NCBI GenBank assembly: GCA_930986645.1
Contig: CAKNJS010000022.1
Span: 1 to 42,653 of the forward strand
Source: an uncultured Lachnoclostridium sp.
Lineage (GTDB): Bacteria > Bacillota > Clostridia > Lachnospirales > Lachnospiraceae
Reading direction: 5' to 3'
DNA: 42,653 nucleotides
Position 1 is the first letter of the stretch; every line of letters begins with the position of its first letter. Positions 42,604 to 42,653 of the stretch are shown here, in pieces. A program made the translations under genes and the position numbers. The notes beneath the pieces are model-generated. The model saw nothing but the letters and a program-made list of their open reading frames with translations. It searched no databases and had not been told where the DNA came from.

Positions 42604-42653
42604 TTATCCACCCGCATAGCGGGTGGTTTTTCCTTTTCGGGCATAGCCCTAAT
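42604..42653. mobile_element. Possible end of an IS200/IS605-type element
   Basis: Two close hairpins, CCACCCGC-ATA-GCGGGTGG (42608-42626) and GGGC-ATA-GCCC (42639-42649), with a T-rich spacer start exactly where the MATE gene is broken. Subterminal hairpins in place of inverted repeats are typical of IS200/IS605 ends. The same hairpin followed by TTTTT could also be a + strand terminator. The window ends before any transposase can be seen. Confidence 0.4.

Noticed and set aside
1-42653. CRISPR array, integrase or prophage genes
   Set aside because: No regularly spaced repeats, no cas, integrase or phage structural genes were seen on either strand.

Overview
The window looks like chromosomal DNA from a spore-forming gut Firmicute of the Lachnospiraceae (Clostridium cluster XIVa). 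The reasons are moderate GC, strong AGGAGG-type ribosome binding sites, a Spo0A-type DNA-binding protein, family II CBS pyrophosphatase, DUF4179 sigma/anti-sigma pair, DUF3737 and DUF2325 proteins, and a YkpA/YbiT-type ABC-F protein. No rRNA, CRISPR array, complete insertion sequence or prophage is visible. One tRNA (Ser, CGA) is present.

Layout. 1-1820: sigma factor and DUF4179 anti-sigma protein (+). 1867-5261: operon on - of CBS-type pyrophosphatase, flavin reductase-like protein and threonine aldolase-like enzyme, ending in a terminator shared with the facing gene. 5393-6199: S1-domain protein (+) with its own promoter. 6200-6939: no convincing gene, but a large fold-back element. 6940-8469: sodium/solute symporter (-). 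8692-11467: ABC ATPase, ABC permease and methylglyoxal synthase (-). 11606-18507: five-gene - strand operon of patatin-like phospholipase, polyphosphate kinase, aldose epimerase, topoisomerase III and a beta-helix GlmU-like protein. It is preceded by a highly structured leader RNA. 18847-20481: ABC-F (+). 20594-20679: tRNA-Ser. 20899-21345: stand-alone Spo0A C-terminal domain (+). 21406-28733: - strand metabolic and transport genes, including an XRE-Uma2 fusion, a MATE exporter and a PurF-like protein lacking the catalytic cysteine. 28907-32111: three-gene ABC exporter (-), divergent from a histidine kinase/response regulator pair and a glycogen debranching enzyme (32359-36259, +). 36317-37087: two structured RNA-like elements flanking a DUF2325 gene. 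37089-39400: PatB/MalY-type lyase, DUF3737 and a small protein (-), divergent from a LysR regulator. 40429-42582: ureohydrolase-like protein, then a MATE gene that has lost its 5' end next to a hairpin-bearing sequence at the window edge.

The most notable signal is a structured RNA present twice: 18564-18721 on the - strand and 36932-37087 on the + strand. The copies share a multi-stem architecture and a conserved core around AAGAAGCGGC. They differ by compensatory changes in stems P1 and P5, and one long stem (P2) is paired in both with unrelated sequence. Copy 1 starts just after a TATAAT and leads into the phospholipase/polyphosphate kinase operon. Copy 2 stands alone between convergent units. 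I do not recognise it as a named RNA family. Two other long fold-back elements, at 6204-6560 and 36317-36514, are of different sequence.

All functional calls rest on reading motifs and architecture by eye. No database search or folding program was run.
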